A stretch of DNA of 60,000 nucleotides from Cryptomeria japonica (GCF_030272615.1 NC_081412.1:688270083-688330082), one strand, 5' to 3'; shown: positions 44,101 to 56,300, counted from the stretch's first letter. Notes: a model not told the origin generated them from the letters alone. Program-made: numbers and translations.

Positions 44101-46777
44101 CAATGAGCAATGACTACCATCTTCCATGACATGATGCATGCCATGATGGAAGATTATGTTGATGACTTACTAGCAAAATCACTCACTGGAGAAGGTCATC
44201 TTGACATATTAGATAAAATATTTGATAGACTGGAACAATATCATGTTTGACTCAACCCAAAGAAATGTGTCTTTGGAGTAACCTCATGGAAGCTTCTAGG
44301 GTACATTGTCTCAAGCAAAGGCATTGAGGTCGACCCAGCAAAGGTAAAAGCAATCATGGACATGCCACCTCCAAAGAACATTAGTCATCTAAGGACATTA
44401 CAAGGACGGCTACAATCCATTCGAAGATTCATTGCACAACTGGCAGATAAGTGTCACCCCTTTACACATCGGCTACACAAAAACATCCACTTTCAATGGG
44501 ATGCAAGATGCCAGCAAGCATTCCAGATGCTTAAAGACTATCTCATGAATACACCATTACTGATACCACCAGATCCAAGTAGACCTTTGTTACTCTATAT
44601 CTCATCAACAAGTATAGCATTGGGTGTACTACTAGCACAACATAATGCAGAAGGGAAAGAGTGTGCTATTTACTACATCTCTCGCACACTAGTTGGCTAT
44701 GAACTCAATTACACACCTATTGAGCGAGCTTTCCTAGCAGTAATCCTGACAGCCACTAAATTGAGGCACTATCTGTTAACACACAAGGTACAACTCATTG
44801 CAAAGATTGATCCACTGAAGTATTTACTTAGCAAAGCAGCATTAATAGGTCGCTTGGCCAAATGGGTGATGATTCTAAGTGAATTTGACATCGAGTATAT
44901 AGACTGTAAAGCTATCAAAGGACAAGTCATTGCAGATCAGTTGGATGATGCACCCCTCATAGGTGATCATCCCCTCATTTCCAATTTTCCAGATGAAGAG
45001 ATATTCATGATCACAACAACACAACCATGAAAACTATACTTTGATGGTTTGTACACTAGGCATGGCTCGGGGGTAGGCATTCTGTTTATCACACCTTAAG
45101 GTGACAGCATGCTGAAGTCTTACAGGCTCACATTTCCATGCACCAACAACATAGCAGAGTATGAGGCTTTGATCACAGGAATTAGGCTAGCAGTACAATG
45201 GAAATTACAAGAACTACGAGTATATGGTGACTCCCAACTAGTCATTCGATAAGAAACTAATGAATATCAGACCAAGGATGATAAACTCATGCCATACAAG
45301 AAAATGGTGGACAAATTAAAGGCATCATTTACCACTATCACCTTTGAGCAAATACTAAGAGATCAGAATCGATCTGTAGATGCTATGGCTACTATTGCAT
45401 CTCTCCTAGATCTTCCACGGAATTCAACACGCTACGAGTTCTTGGTAGAACAGCTTTGGATCCCTGCTTATGATATCCCTGAATCTAAGATGATATGCCA
45501 CCTTGTCGGTTCTGAATCCCCATGGTACAGTGAGTTCTACACCTATCTCCACGATCACACACTTCCTCCTAACCAATCAAATAATCAATGTAAAACCTTC
45601 ATTCGCCAAACCGCTCAATACACCATCATTGCCGAAACCCTATACCGATGCAGTCTTGATGGTACTCTCCTTTGATGTGTGGAACAAGATGAGATAACAA
45701 AGGCCTTGGAAGAGGTACATGAAGGAATTTGTGGCTCATGCAAGCGGTCCGTCACTAGCCAAGAAACTCTTGCGCAATGGATACTATTGGCCATCTATGG
45801 AAAAAGACTCCTACTGCTTTGTTAGGAAGTGCAAAAAATGTCAAATTCATGGAGACCTAATACATGCATCGACACAAGAATTGCAACCAATCATGACACC
45901 ATGGCCTTTTTGTCAATGGGGCCTTGACCTTGTGGGTAAAATCCATCCATCTTCATCCAATGGTCACAAATTCATTATTACTGCCACCGAATACTTCACA
46001 AAGTGGATCGAAGTTGTTCCACTTACCCAAGTCACCGAAAAGCAAATCGCCTCATTCATCCTTAATTACATCATCTGTTGGTATGGTGTACCCATGTCCA
46101 TCATCACAGATAATGGTCTTCCTTTCAAAAATCAAGATGTCCGCGAGCTCTGTGAGAAATTTCACATCCAACACCGCTTTTCCACTCCCTATTACCCACA
46201 AGGCAATGGTCAGGCCAAAGCATCGAATAAAAACATATTGAGGATCCTAAAGAAGATAGTCAATGATGTCGGTCGTGATTGGCATGTTCAATTGAATCCA
46301 GCACTATGGGCATATCGAACTAGCATTCGAACCCCTATAGGCGCAACTCCATACTCATTGGTCTATGGTGTAGAAGATATTTTACCTATTGAAGTTGAGA
46401 TACCATCACTATGGGTTTCCTTGCACAATCTCATCGATGATGAAGCATACATAGTATCCTGTCTCCAAGACTTAGAGCTACTTGATGAGAAACGACAAGC
46501 TGCATACAATCATCTCAAAGCCTATCAGTAGTGCATGAGAAGAAGCTACAATCACCGAGTTTGACCTCGTACATTTGAGGTAGGTGATCTTGTTCTTCGA
46601 GAGAATCCTTGTAACCAACCCAATCAAGAACATCAGGGAAAGTTTGAATCAAATTGGTTGTGTCCATATGTTGTCACTGCTGTATTTGGGTCCGGGGCAT
46701 ATCAGTTGGCTGCTGCAGAAGGAGAACCACTAGCAGATCCGATCAACAACATGCACCTCAAACGGTTTTATACGTAA
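41143..46777 (+). pseudogene. gypsy-2 pol: protease, G-patch-like, RT, dual RNase H, integrase
   Basis: One frame holds from 41143 to about 45735, then shifts by a small indel to 46777. Protease: RVLIDNGAGLNIC near 41590. G-patch-like: YGKGLLIMQRMGYDGHSALG near 42325-42385. RT: FRDLNKACPKDDFPLP, SLMDGFSGYNQIKI, YVDD at 44155-44166. First RNase H near 44560-44960 (SIALGVLLAQHNAEG, YTPIERAFLAVI); second near 45030-45300 (KLYFDGLYT, NIAEYEALI, VYGDSQLVI). Integrase: CKKCQIHGD, GLDLVGKI, IITDNGLPF, but the expected catalytic Glu in the GQAEASNK-type motif is Lys (46217-46219). Stops include 41323, 43705, 44104, 44248, 45028, 45098, 45250, 45673, 46529 and 46562. Defective copy. Confidence 0.9.
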
Positions 46778-49346
46778 AAGTTGTATAGAGTATCAGGCTC
46801 TCATACATACCAAAAAATCTATACCAAAAACATCTAGATAAAAGTCCTGAAGAAAATACAAAAACATCAAAAGAGTAAAGAAAAATCATGCATCCAAACG
46901 GTGAACAACCACTCTAGTGGCACCTTGGGTAAGTACGATGGTGAAAACCTGGCAAACAGGTGCCACTCGTAAAGGCTATGGCTCCATTGTCTTTCAAACT
47001 TGTTGTGATCACATCCACTACATACACACATCCATCTGTCGAAACCATGGCTTGTTATTAATCTGCAATCAAGAAAGTACTTAATGCGTCTTGCATCCCG
47101 CTTTTTCATAGTCATGTCTAAACTGGGGGCAATGCCCTTAACCTATTGATGGAAGTGGATTCTACATTGTTTTGTGATTCATTAAGTTCTTCATTCAAAA
47201 CTATCTCGCAAAATCCAAAAACATTCAAAACAATCATCAAAATACCAAAAACATTCAAAAATATCTCACAAAATCCAAAAACATCAGAAAACATCGAAAA
47301 TCACACAAAAACATGGCAACACATTGTACATACTCATCCAAGCAGATACCACACAAGCATTGAAAAATACCCACACGATGATCACTTCTCCAAATTGACG
47401 AAACAATCAACATCAACACTCAAACTGTCTTCAACAAGGATGCATCCTTCCTTACCACACCAAAGACATAAATGACATTTTCTTTGACAAGAAAATTTTG
47501 TTTAAGCTATCAAATACTTGGTTGATTTTTGGGTTATTTATTCATATCAGGTTCCTATAGCATTGTTTGTGTATCTTCAGTACATTATTCCAATGAAGTT
47601 CTGGGGCATGTACTTATGGTGTCTACGTGGGAAGTTCACTAAGCTACGTGACCTTATGCAAAATGTAGTCATAGATCACTACGACTTGCTAACTACAGCG
47701 TATACCTCGACCATATGAGCATGAACCATTACCAAGGATCCATATTCTTTATTCTTTATGTATATACTATTTTGTTTGCCAGAACAATGCTCCTTCTTTA
47801 GTTCCTCCTCATCCAATTTGGATAAAGGATTTTGTCTCATATTAAGGTATGAACTTGTCTCAGGATATGATTAGCCCAAGATCAAGGAGGACGATCCAAG
47901 TCATGCATAAACAGAGATGATCCTTGTTTATTCCACAAGCAATACTCTGGTCAACTTGACCCATTATGTCAAGTTGTTTGTATTAACTTGCTATATCAAA
48001 TCCATGTACAAAATACTCTGGTCATCTTGAATCATTATGTCAAGATGCTTCTATTTTCTTACAACATTTTAAAAAGCTCAATGATGAAAATAGAGCACTA
48101 TGGATTGTCATTTCATCTCATCTGTTTATATATTGCATTTCATTGCATATCACCTATCCATTCACTTATTCATATGTATGATTTGTATGCAAATATAAAC
48201 AAAGTTAAAATGAGCAGCTATGTGCAAATTAAGCTGGTCTTGGATACAATCGCGACCGAGTACTCTGATACATCATCAATGCATCATGCAAAGCCTCAAA
48301 AACCTTGCATTGATCATGATCATTTCATCATCATTATATTTAGTTGCATTTTTGCATCAAGTACATTTCATATCATTTTTAATGCATAAGTTCATTATCA
48401 TTTATTAAACATTTATATCATCTCATCATTTCATAAATCATGATGTTTAGATTCATTCATAAACCAATTGTCCTTGATTGTATTAACCATTTACTATGCA
48501 TTCATCTAGTGTCACTTATCAATTATCATTTTATCATCCTTTATCATCCTTTCTCATTTATTGTTGCACCCATTCATTTATCTATTCATTAGTTAAAAGG
48601 TGCATTCATTCATCCATTATTAAGTGTCTTATCATGCTCATTTTAGGTTTCATTTACATTACATTCATTATCCTTTTTAATTGCATTAAGGTGCAGCTAT
48701 TAAACCATAAGTTGCATTATCGTCGCATTATCATTTTTACTTAATCATATTTAGGCATTTAAAATCATAAAAACCATTTGTCTCAAACATTGATTCATAC
48801 CATTTTATATATCCATTATACATATGCATTCATTTAGACATCATCATATAAACATTTGTACTTTACATTTTGTTTATCCATATTACATTCTAAAAAAAAA
48901 AAAAAAAACCATCTAGATGCATTTACATACATAGAATCATTCATTCAAAACATTGCATTAACCTCATTATCTCATCAATATATCAAACATGAAAGCACAT
49001 AGATCTTGTCCATATCATTATAAGCATAGATCATCATCATGACATTACATACATAAAGCATTACATCAAACAAAACATGCACACATGTATAAACCTGCAT
49101 TCATATGTCATCTCATCAATGTATACATCTACACGTATCCATCTAAGCATAAACTCATAAAAATCACCATCCTGCATAACATCCATAACATATCAAATGC
49201 ATATCATCAAAATATGGGATCTCCTCATATATATCATCTCATGTATCACAGTACAATGAAGTCAACAAAAAAATCGGCTACCAAGAGCCCTCCAAGATAC
49301 AGTCCAAAAATAACAATGATTAAATACATGCATGCAAAATGCTCTC
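46778..49346 (+). other. gypsy-2 spacer between integrase and antisense gene, low complexity
   Basis: No convincing gene. AAAACATTCAAAA repeats at about 47195-47300, then 48000-49300 dominated by CATTTATCATTCAT-type words with a poly-A run at 48893-48908. Open frames here are compositional. Confidence 0.7.
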
Positions 49347-52110
49347 TCAAATGCCACTTTGACCAGATGCTGCACCACCATCGCCACCTGCTCCCCCACT
49401 AGTCCCCGCACTATCCGATCTATCTCTCCATGGAGGCCCCATCAAACCCCCACTAGCTCTTGCACCCCCTAACCTATCTCTCCGTAAAGGACCCATCACA
49501 CCCCACTGCTCTACATCCTCTGGGATCGCTCTGATCTGGCTTGTCGCATCTGTGAATAGCTCAGTGCTCACTGACTGGATGGTACCACTTGCTCATATAG
49601 GCCATGCCAATAATCAACCTCTCCACTTTCTCTTCGTACCTCCCTCGCCAATGCCTCTACAGATGGCCCCTATCCCTATACTCCCTCCAAAACCCTCACT
49701 CTCTCCTGCAACTGGACCACCCTGTCAATGGCCTGATCTCTCTCCCGTAGCACTATATTCAGCTTTGACTCTTGTGTAAATAGCTGCACATCTCTCGCTG
49801 CAACCTCCACCTCCAAATCCTCCATCTGTGTCTCAGCTGCCTCAAGTCGAGTCTGCAAATGTACTATTAGCCGCTCCCTAATATCTCCACCTGATCCCTC
49901 CCCTCTATCCATAGGTGCCTCACCTGTATCACCCTCTCTAGTGGCTCTTTCCCCTCTATCCATTGGTATCTCCCTCTCCATACCTCTCCCACCTAATCTA
50001 ACTCCTCCCTGCATCAACGGTCCCTGAGATATCCGTAGTGGCAATCTGCCTCTCCCTCTCCACTGGACCCGACTACCCAAACCATCAAATCCACCACCTC
50101 CTCCACCATCCCCCCCCTCCTCCATCACATCCTCCACCATCCCCCCTCCTTCTCCATCTCCACCATCTCCTCTCCCCCGTCCAGCTACCATAGGTCCTCG
50201 CCCTCCTCTCCTCCTCCATCTACACCCCCTATCATCCTCAAAATCGGGCATCGGCTCTGTCAGATCTAATATTTGAAGAATCGGATGAGCCGCCATATAC
50301 TGCGTATACTCATCCGATACCCCTACATCTACCACCCTCGACCGTATATCCCATGGCCTCACCTGAAGCATCCGAAACTCCACCAATGCTTGATCATATG
50401 GAAGTACTTGCCCCCATGCATACCTCTTTTGGACCACTCTAGCATACTCCCCCGATCCACTAGGCAGTCCCTGCTGCTGTCCAAATTGCCTCAGAACCCT
50501 GCTTGACACCTGCCTCTCTACATGATAAGATGTCCTCCTGATGAGGAATCAAGTCATAAAAACATACGACAGTACCTCTGCATCATCCTCCAAGGGCTCG
50601 CACTCTAGATAAGGTCTCTAGATCACCGCATCGAGATCATCCAGCACCTGCCGCCACCACTCTAACTTCCCCAGGTGGGGCTGACTCATCATACCACTGT
50701 ACATAAACATATAGGGCTGGTCGATTGCCCAAAATCTTGAACTTAGTGGTCAGGTCACTGGTAAGTGCTCCCATGCCCAAATGTGTAGCAGCGTCACTCC
50801 CACTACTAATGAGCCCCTCCCGCGGTATACCACCTCATGCAGCTCCTGATATAAGTGCACCAGCACGCACAGTCCCTAGGCAAATCAGGTCCCCTCTATA
50901 ATCATCATCTCGATCACCTACCCCCAACCAACAGCTAGACCATGTGATCGCCTATCTGGGCACAATAGTCCTCCCATAATGCCTCACAAAACTGCTGGTA
51001 AAGACTCGTATAATGCAGCGATATCCTCCCAGGTGATCGAGCCATCATCAATAAACATGTCCTCATCAAAGACTCGCTGAACTGTTACAGTCCCCCATGA
51101 TCTGTCATAGGTGACTAGCTCACCCCGAATGGGAATATGAAGGATATGCCACACATCCTTCAAAGTCACTGTTATCTCCCCCTGTGCAAGGTGAAATGTG
51201 CATGTCTCACCGTGCTAGCGCTTTGCTAAAGCTGTAATCAACCCATGATTCATCCGAATCACAGGCATATGCATCACATCGTACAGCCCAGTCGCTGCAA
51301 TGCAATCAATCTCGGCCTTTGTCAGCCGATCCTGCAACCCCTATGTCGCTAGATGTCTCTCGCATAACTGCAACACGTGTAGATCCTCCTACATACGAGC
51401 ATCAATCAATCATCATCAGTTGTTTTGTTTTCAAACTTTCTTAAGTTTAAACCTAGACTATCAATAGATACTTTGATCAAGTATCTTTGAGTCTCAATAG
51501 GTAAGCAATCATGGCATACCTAGACTTCAACAGACATTTATCCTAATGACCTAAGTCTCATCAGGCTGCTATGGTTCAAAACAACTCCCACTTTGCATTG
51601 CTATCCATCCATCATTGACATCAAAAAAATTTTGTTCACACAAACTGGGGCATCTATTATCTTGCAAACAAAAACGCTACTTCTTGACAATAGCGCTAAA
51701 CCCATAACAAAAGTGCTCAATCAACCCTACAAAAGTGCTAAAATTGCAAAAGTGCTACAATACCTATGCAATAGCGTTGCTTATAGACAAAAGCGCTCAA
51801 TTGACCCCTCAATAGCGCTAAACAAACAATAGTGCTTAAAACATACACACAATAGCGCTAAATCATTTCAATAGTGCTCAAACAACTGCACAATAGTGCC
51901 ATTGTGGCACACAAGCGCTAGTTCATTGGACAAAAGCGCCAAAACATAGTTTCAGCACTATTGTCTTGACTCAAATTGGACTCAGCAAAAAACATATCAA
52001 AAATACATAAAATCCAAAATTTTAAATTTGCGTACCGCTGGTCTGTAGTCGTCTGGCCGCTGGAATTGACGGAATCGCTCAAAACGGTGCTCTGCAATAG
52101 GTACCAACAT
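49347..52110 (-). pseudogene. Antisense plant-mobile-domain (PMD) gene inside gypsy-2, with one intron
   Basis: Exon 1 runs from the ATG at 52110 to 52036 (25 codons, MLVPIAEHRFERFRQF...). A 647-bp intron (GTACG...GTATGTAG) ends at 51389, and exon 2 starts at 51388 in phase 0. PMD text follows: LHVLQLCERHLAT, DRLTKAEIDCIAATGLYDVMH, GLITALAKR, ETCTFHLAQGEITVTLKDVWHILHIPI. After a stop at 50984 the same frame resumes (MSSRVLRQFGQQQGLPSGS, 50509) and passes a Gly/Arg/Asp-rich linker into a coiled coil (about 49860-49680). A third piece (49571-49347) needs another frame. PMD genes are known as host-like domains carried by Tat-lineage gypsy elements; biochemical role unknown. Confidence 0.75.
51660..51960 (-). 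repeat. Cluster of CAATAGCGCTA-type words in the intron of the antisense gene
   Basis: About 15 copies of AGCGCT or one-base variants in 300 bp, read CAATAGCGCTA on the plus strand, so TAGCGCTATTG on the minus strand. This is the same word as in the 5' leader, in opposite orientation. Confidence 0.85.
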
Positions 52111-52508
52111 CTTGATTGCTGCTCACTCTTCTCAAACGTCACTATCAGAGCTCTGATTTCACACTAGTCGCGGTAACAAATGATCCTGTTTTCACCCCTT
52201 TCTCCCCATTTAAACCCTTCGCAGTCACTATAACTTTCCCTCGCTCACCGCCGTGGTCCCCGTACACTTCCCGAGCCTCCCATTTCTCCATTTTATCTCT
52301 GATTTCTTCTATTTTTCACTTGCATTGCTAACTTCTTCTCTTCTATCACCCTGCCAATTTTCATTCTTTTTCGAGAGATCGCTCGATTTTTCGAAATTTT
52401 TTGGCAAATCTCTCGAGGGGGCATACCACCCATTAAATTAACATTTTATGGGGCATTTCTTAACACCTATTTCTCTTTCTTTGAAACGACGCGATAAACC
52501 GCACCATC

Positions 52509-52523
52509 TCAAAGAGGGGCAAA
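52509..52523 (+). promoter_or_regulatory. gypsy-2 polypurine tract
   Basis: TCAAAGAGGGGCAAA directly precedes the 3' LTR start TGTAGTC; it primes plus-strand synthesis. Confidence 0.8.
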
Positions 52524-53938
52524 TGTAGTCACATAAATCTGTCCAGTCTAATTAAATGAATATTTTCTATTTATTTGATTAAAAATCCACTAGCCATCAG
52601 TTGATTAAATTAATATTTAATTAATTCATCTTCAAACATTCTCCTATTAATTAAATAAATTATTCAATTTATTTTAATTAATTCATTAAACCAAATTCAA
52701 AATCAATTAAATGAATAAATCATATTTATTTCATTTAAATCCCCTATTTCTCTTTTAAATAAATTAAATAAAACATTTATTTAAATCATTATTCCCATCC
52801 ACTTGCATTTTCCTACAAATGCAACTTGCACACATTTATTGAAATAAATGAATTTTATTTTAATTAAAATCCTATTTTCCCTCACCCACCAAACCCACTT
52901 GCATTCCTAAAACCCCCTTCTAGATTCTTCTAAATTAGCCTAATCCATCCCCTAATTATTGTCACATTCCTAAGCAACATGGAGTCACTTCTCAAAGATT
53001 TCAAAGTCTTTGAAAAACATTTAATTCTTTGTGTGTTCAACAATTTAACCTCCAAAGTCTTCCAAAACCACTAATGGCTCTTACATGACCATTAATGGCT
53101 CTTACATAACCATTTATGGTTATTTCAACTTGCACTCATGTGTCTCCTCAAGCATTTATTGCTTTGACCATGGTTATCCCTTTTGCCTTTGCACAAGAGT
53201 TTATCCATTGGATGAAAGCTTTATTCTTTGAATAAAAAATTTATCCATTCAACTAACCTTGACCTTAACTCCCAAGTTAACTCCCAGGTCATGTCAAGCA
53301 TTTAATGCTTATTCCCTCTCCTCTCAACCTATCTCACATTGACACTTGTCATCCTGAGATTGGGTTGAAAGCCCTCACATGGATCTCAAATCATTCAATC
53401 CTGACCCTTGTTGAGATTACTCAATCTCAACCATCCATTGCTCCATTTTTCTATAAATAGAGCCCATTTCTTCATAATCCAGATCCTGAAAACTTGTATG
53501 CATTTAAGCTATAGTGAATTCTAGAGAGCATTTAGCATAAACTACTAATATCTTGTCATTTTGGTTAAAATAAATCATTTTAGTATCAATAGCATAGTAT
53601 TAGCTTTTTATTCACATTTAGAGCAAATACTTCAATCTCAAACTTCCATAAGCATCCATAGTGCAAAAAGCTGTTGAGAGCTACACTAGTTTGGAACTTG
53701 GAGAGGAGAGGAACAAATGAGAAGGAGCCAAGAGTATGGTAGAAGGCATTTGGAGATGTCTTCTTGCATTTACATTCATAGTTAAATGCTTTACTTTGTT
53801 CTTGGTGTCTCTTTTGATATGCCTACTTAGGTTGATCTTTGGTTGAATAACACTAACCTTAACACTTGTTTCTTGTTGTTTGTGTGTTATACGACCACAG
53901 GTTTTTATCCTAACACTTGCCCTTTTTGCAGAGCATCA
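52524..53938 (+). repeat. gypsy-2 3' LTR
   Basis: TGTAGTCACATAAATC ... GCAGAGCATCA, 1415 bp; see the 5' LTR. Followed by the CTTAG duplication. Confidence 0.95.
53452..53460 (+). promoter_or_regulatory. TATA box in the gypsy-2 3' LTR
   Basis: TATAAATAG, matching 36335-36343. It could drive readthrough into gypsy-1 and the Copia element. Confidence 0.6.
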
Positions 53939-53943
53939 CTTAG
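53939..53943. repeat. Right TSD of gypsy-2 (CTTAG)
   Basis: Matches 35401-35405. Confidence 0.92.
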
Positions 53944-54671
53944 TAATTAGATTATAAGTTTTATGCATGAAAGATTATTGATTAACAAAATGACTATAAA
54001 TTTGATGCATGAAAACTTATATATCAAAATGAGAGAATGAGAGCTCTATTTATAGGGAAAATAGGGCAATGGATGGTCAAGATTGATTAATCTTAACAAG
54101 AGCCAGGATTAAAAGTTAATCAATCCATGTTAACAATTCTCACCAATGAAATGGTGACAATTGTTAACAAAAGGTTGCTTGAGAGGAGATGAAAGAAACA
54201 TTAAATGCTTGAGACTTGACATGGAAGTTAACTTAGGAGGTAAGGGTTAAGGTTAGGTTAGGGTTATCCAATGGATAAAGCCTTTACCCAAGGGGTAAAC
54301 TCTTGTGCAAGGGTTAATAGGATAACCAAGGTTAAAGCCATGAATTCTTGATGAGACCCTTCGGTTAGATGAGGGTTGAGTTAGAGAGAAAGTCTCTAAT
54401 CATTTAAGAAGGTTGAGTTAACCATTAATGGTTATGTAAGAGCCTTAAATGGTTTGGAAGACTTTGAGGGTTAACATGTTGAGGACATAAGACCTTTAAT
54501 GGTTTTCAAAGACTTTGAAGACTTTGAGAAGTGACTTCTATTTGTTTAGGATTGTGACAATAATTAAGAGATGGATTAGGCTGAATTGGAAGTGATTAGA
54601 AGAATCTAGAAGGAGGTTTAGAAGGCAAGTGGGAGATGTAGGAAAATGCAAGTGGAGGAAAAAATGATTTT
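53944..54671 (-). repeat. gypsy-1 5' LTR, U3/R part
   Basis: The reverse complement matches the gypsy-2 LTR with many differences: TATAAATAGAGCTC (54045-54055), CAAAGTCTTTGAAAACCAT, CCTTCTAGATTCTTCTAA and CCACTTGCATTTTCCTAC near 54640. Homology reaches about 280 bp short of the expected LTR start, where the Copia LTR begins, so the remainder should lie beyond the window. Confidence 0.75.
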
Positions 54672-55120
54672 TGTTGGTGTAAATAAATATTCATCATGGA
54701 TATTATTACACTTTACTTAAGTTAACTTAGGATAATGCATCTCTTCGTAGTTTGGATATGAGACACTTAGGGAAGTGTGCACATAGGGATATAGCTTGTA
54801 GGAGAAATTCCACCTTTTGTGGTCTTATTTTGTTGTTACACTCCACATTCAGTGGGTCATCCACCTCTTGTGGAATATTATATTATTTCTCCTACCTACC
54901 CCTATTATTTCTTACCTACCCTTGTTTCTCATTGAGCCACATGTCATGATTGTGTGCTCACATATCCATATGGCCTTGCCTATATAAGCAGACTCATATT
55001 CATTGTATTGGTGAATCGAGTTGATCATTTGGATATTGATGAGAATACAGTTTGTTCTTGTCATTCTATTGTCTCTCTTTATGCTTTTCATTGTGCCCTT
55101 GATCTTGGCAAAATATCACA
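54672..55120 (+). repeat. Copia 5' LTR, about 449 bp
   Basis: Begins TGTTGGTGTAAATAAA and ends AAATATCACA just before the primer-binding site. TATATAAG at 54981-54988 is a likely TATA box. Inverted pieces CCACCTTTTGTGG and CCACCTCTTGTGG (about 54810 and 54860) repeat within it. Confidence 0.8.
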
Positions 55121-55132
55121 TGGTATCAGAGC
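55121..55132 (+). promoter_or_regulatory. Copia primer-binding site (initiator Met tRNA)
   Basis: TGGTATCAGAGC, the standard plant Copia primer-binding site complementary to tRNA-iMet. Confidence 0.92.
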
Positions 55133-56300
55133 TATTGGGGCTTCCTTGATTAGTTTTGGAAGACATCTTGGAAGGCTTCTATTTTCGGATCTGAGGGACT
55201 GTGCATTTTGGAGGCATCCTAGAGCGTTTTTGACCTCACCATTGTGTTCACGAGGCCATTTCCATAAAAATCAAGTATAAATTCAACCTATTTTGGCGAA
55301 AGTCAAATTCTGAGTGTTGGAGAAATTTTTTGCCCAATTCAGCAGGTATGGTATGAAATTTTTGGATTTTTTCAAAAAAAAAAAATAAAAAAAAATTCTA
55401 AAAAATAATTTTCCAGTTGAAAATCTTTTTTTGAAAAAAAAATTTAAAAAGTAATTTTGAAATTTTTTTGGGGGGGTGTACCTTCTACCCAGTCAGTAGC
55501 GCACAGTCAGCACCACGTTAGCTTTTTCTGTCCAATCAGTAGCACATAGTCAACGCCTAGTTAGCGCCCAATCAGTCTAGTCTAGGGGTGTGATGACCAT
55601 TTTGATGATCAAACGCCCATCAAATTTAGCACAATGTTTTGCTGACGTCAGCATTTTTTGAAAATTTTAGACCCCTCCATTGAGCAATTTGAATTTTTGG
55701 GTCAACTTTGGAGGCTCATAACTTGCTCAATTTTGCTCCTTTTTTGGTGAATTTTTTTTTGATTTGGGCTAATTTTTCATGCACTTCTCAGTGGTGTGGT
55801 TATTTTCTGATTTTGGTGCATAGGTGTTTCAGAATTTTTGGATTCTCTTAGCTGTACCTGTCTAATCCTCAATTTTGCAACTTCAACGGCTTCGTTTGGG
55901 CTCATACGACCTCCTTTTCAGGTATCATTTTTTTTGAAAAGTGCATAATTTTTCATCTAATTTCATAATTTATGATCAGTTTTCAGAGAGTTTGAGTGGA
56001 TATTGTACTTTTAGATATTGGTCTTTTTTGGCCTACTTGGTACTTGTAATTTGCTCGAATCTTAGTTTAGATCTCTTGCATTATTAGTTTGAGTATTCTT
56101 TGGCCTCATTGAGGCAGTTGTAAAGTTGAAATCAGAAGTCCACTTTGCCATTTTTTGCAAGTGGGCCATTGTACATGGACTAAGTATAAAGTGTCAAATC
56201 ATCATTTTTTTGGGGGGGGGTTCTTTGATTGAATGAATTTGGGGGGGTGTCTTGTGTGATTTTGCCTCTCTTTCCTTGTGCTTTTTCATTTTTTGTTGCA
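55133..56300 (+). other. Copia leader
   Basis: 1.2 kb of T-rich untranslated sequence with A and T homopolymers and a G9-type run near 56211. No gene. Confidence 0.7.

Larger units (their letters stand above)
35406..53938 (+). mobile_element. Complete Ty3/gypsy element gypsy-2 (Tat lineage), 18.5 kb
   Basis: Two LTRs (1416 and 1415 bp), a perfect 5-bp TSD, a primer-binding site and a polypurine tract define it. Order: LTR, 2.7-kb leader, gag, protease with G-patch-like motif, RT, RNase H, second (archaeal-type) RNase H, integrase, a 2.6-kb low-complexity stretch, an antisense plant-mobile-domain gene, LTR. Dual RNase H and an antisense extra gene are established marks of the plant Tat lineage. 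I hand-counted about 29 substitutions and one indel between LTRs (~2%), 24 of them transitions. Both gag and pol carry many stops. It lies head-to-head inside the LTR of its relative gypsy-1. Confidence 0.93.
25140..54671 (-). mobile_element. Ty3/gypsy element gypsy-1 (Tat lineage), minus strand, with nested insertions
   Basis: The parts are pol (25140-30193), gag (about 30230-32031), a long leader (32032-34961), a primer-binding site (34962-34979) and a 5' LTR split into 34984-35405 and 53944-54671. It is truncated in the first RNase H at about 25140, so the rest of pol and the 3' LTR are missing. Insertions inside it are a solo LTR (25380-27005), the complete element gypsy-2 (35406-53938) and a Copia element beginning at 54672. 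Its proteins and LTR are clearly related to those of gypsy-2, so the two belong to one family. Confidence 0.82.

Noticed and set aside
47146-49402. Open frames of 60-133 codons
   Set aside because: Composed of low-complexity His/Ile/Ser/Thr text from CATCATT-rich DNA, with no motif.
49552-50506. Plus-strand Pro/Ser-rich frames
   Set aside because: Shadows of the antisense PMD gene's Gly/Arg-rich linker and coiled coil.
55121-55132. A tRNA gene suggested by TGGTATCAGAGC
   Set aside because: Only the 12-nt primer-binding complement is present, with no cloverleaf.
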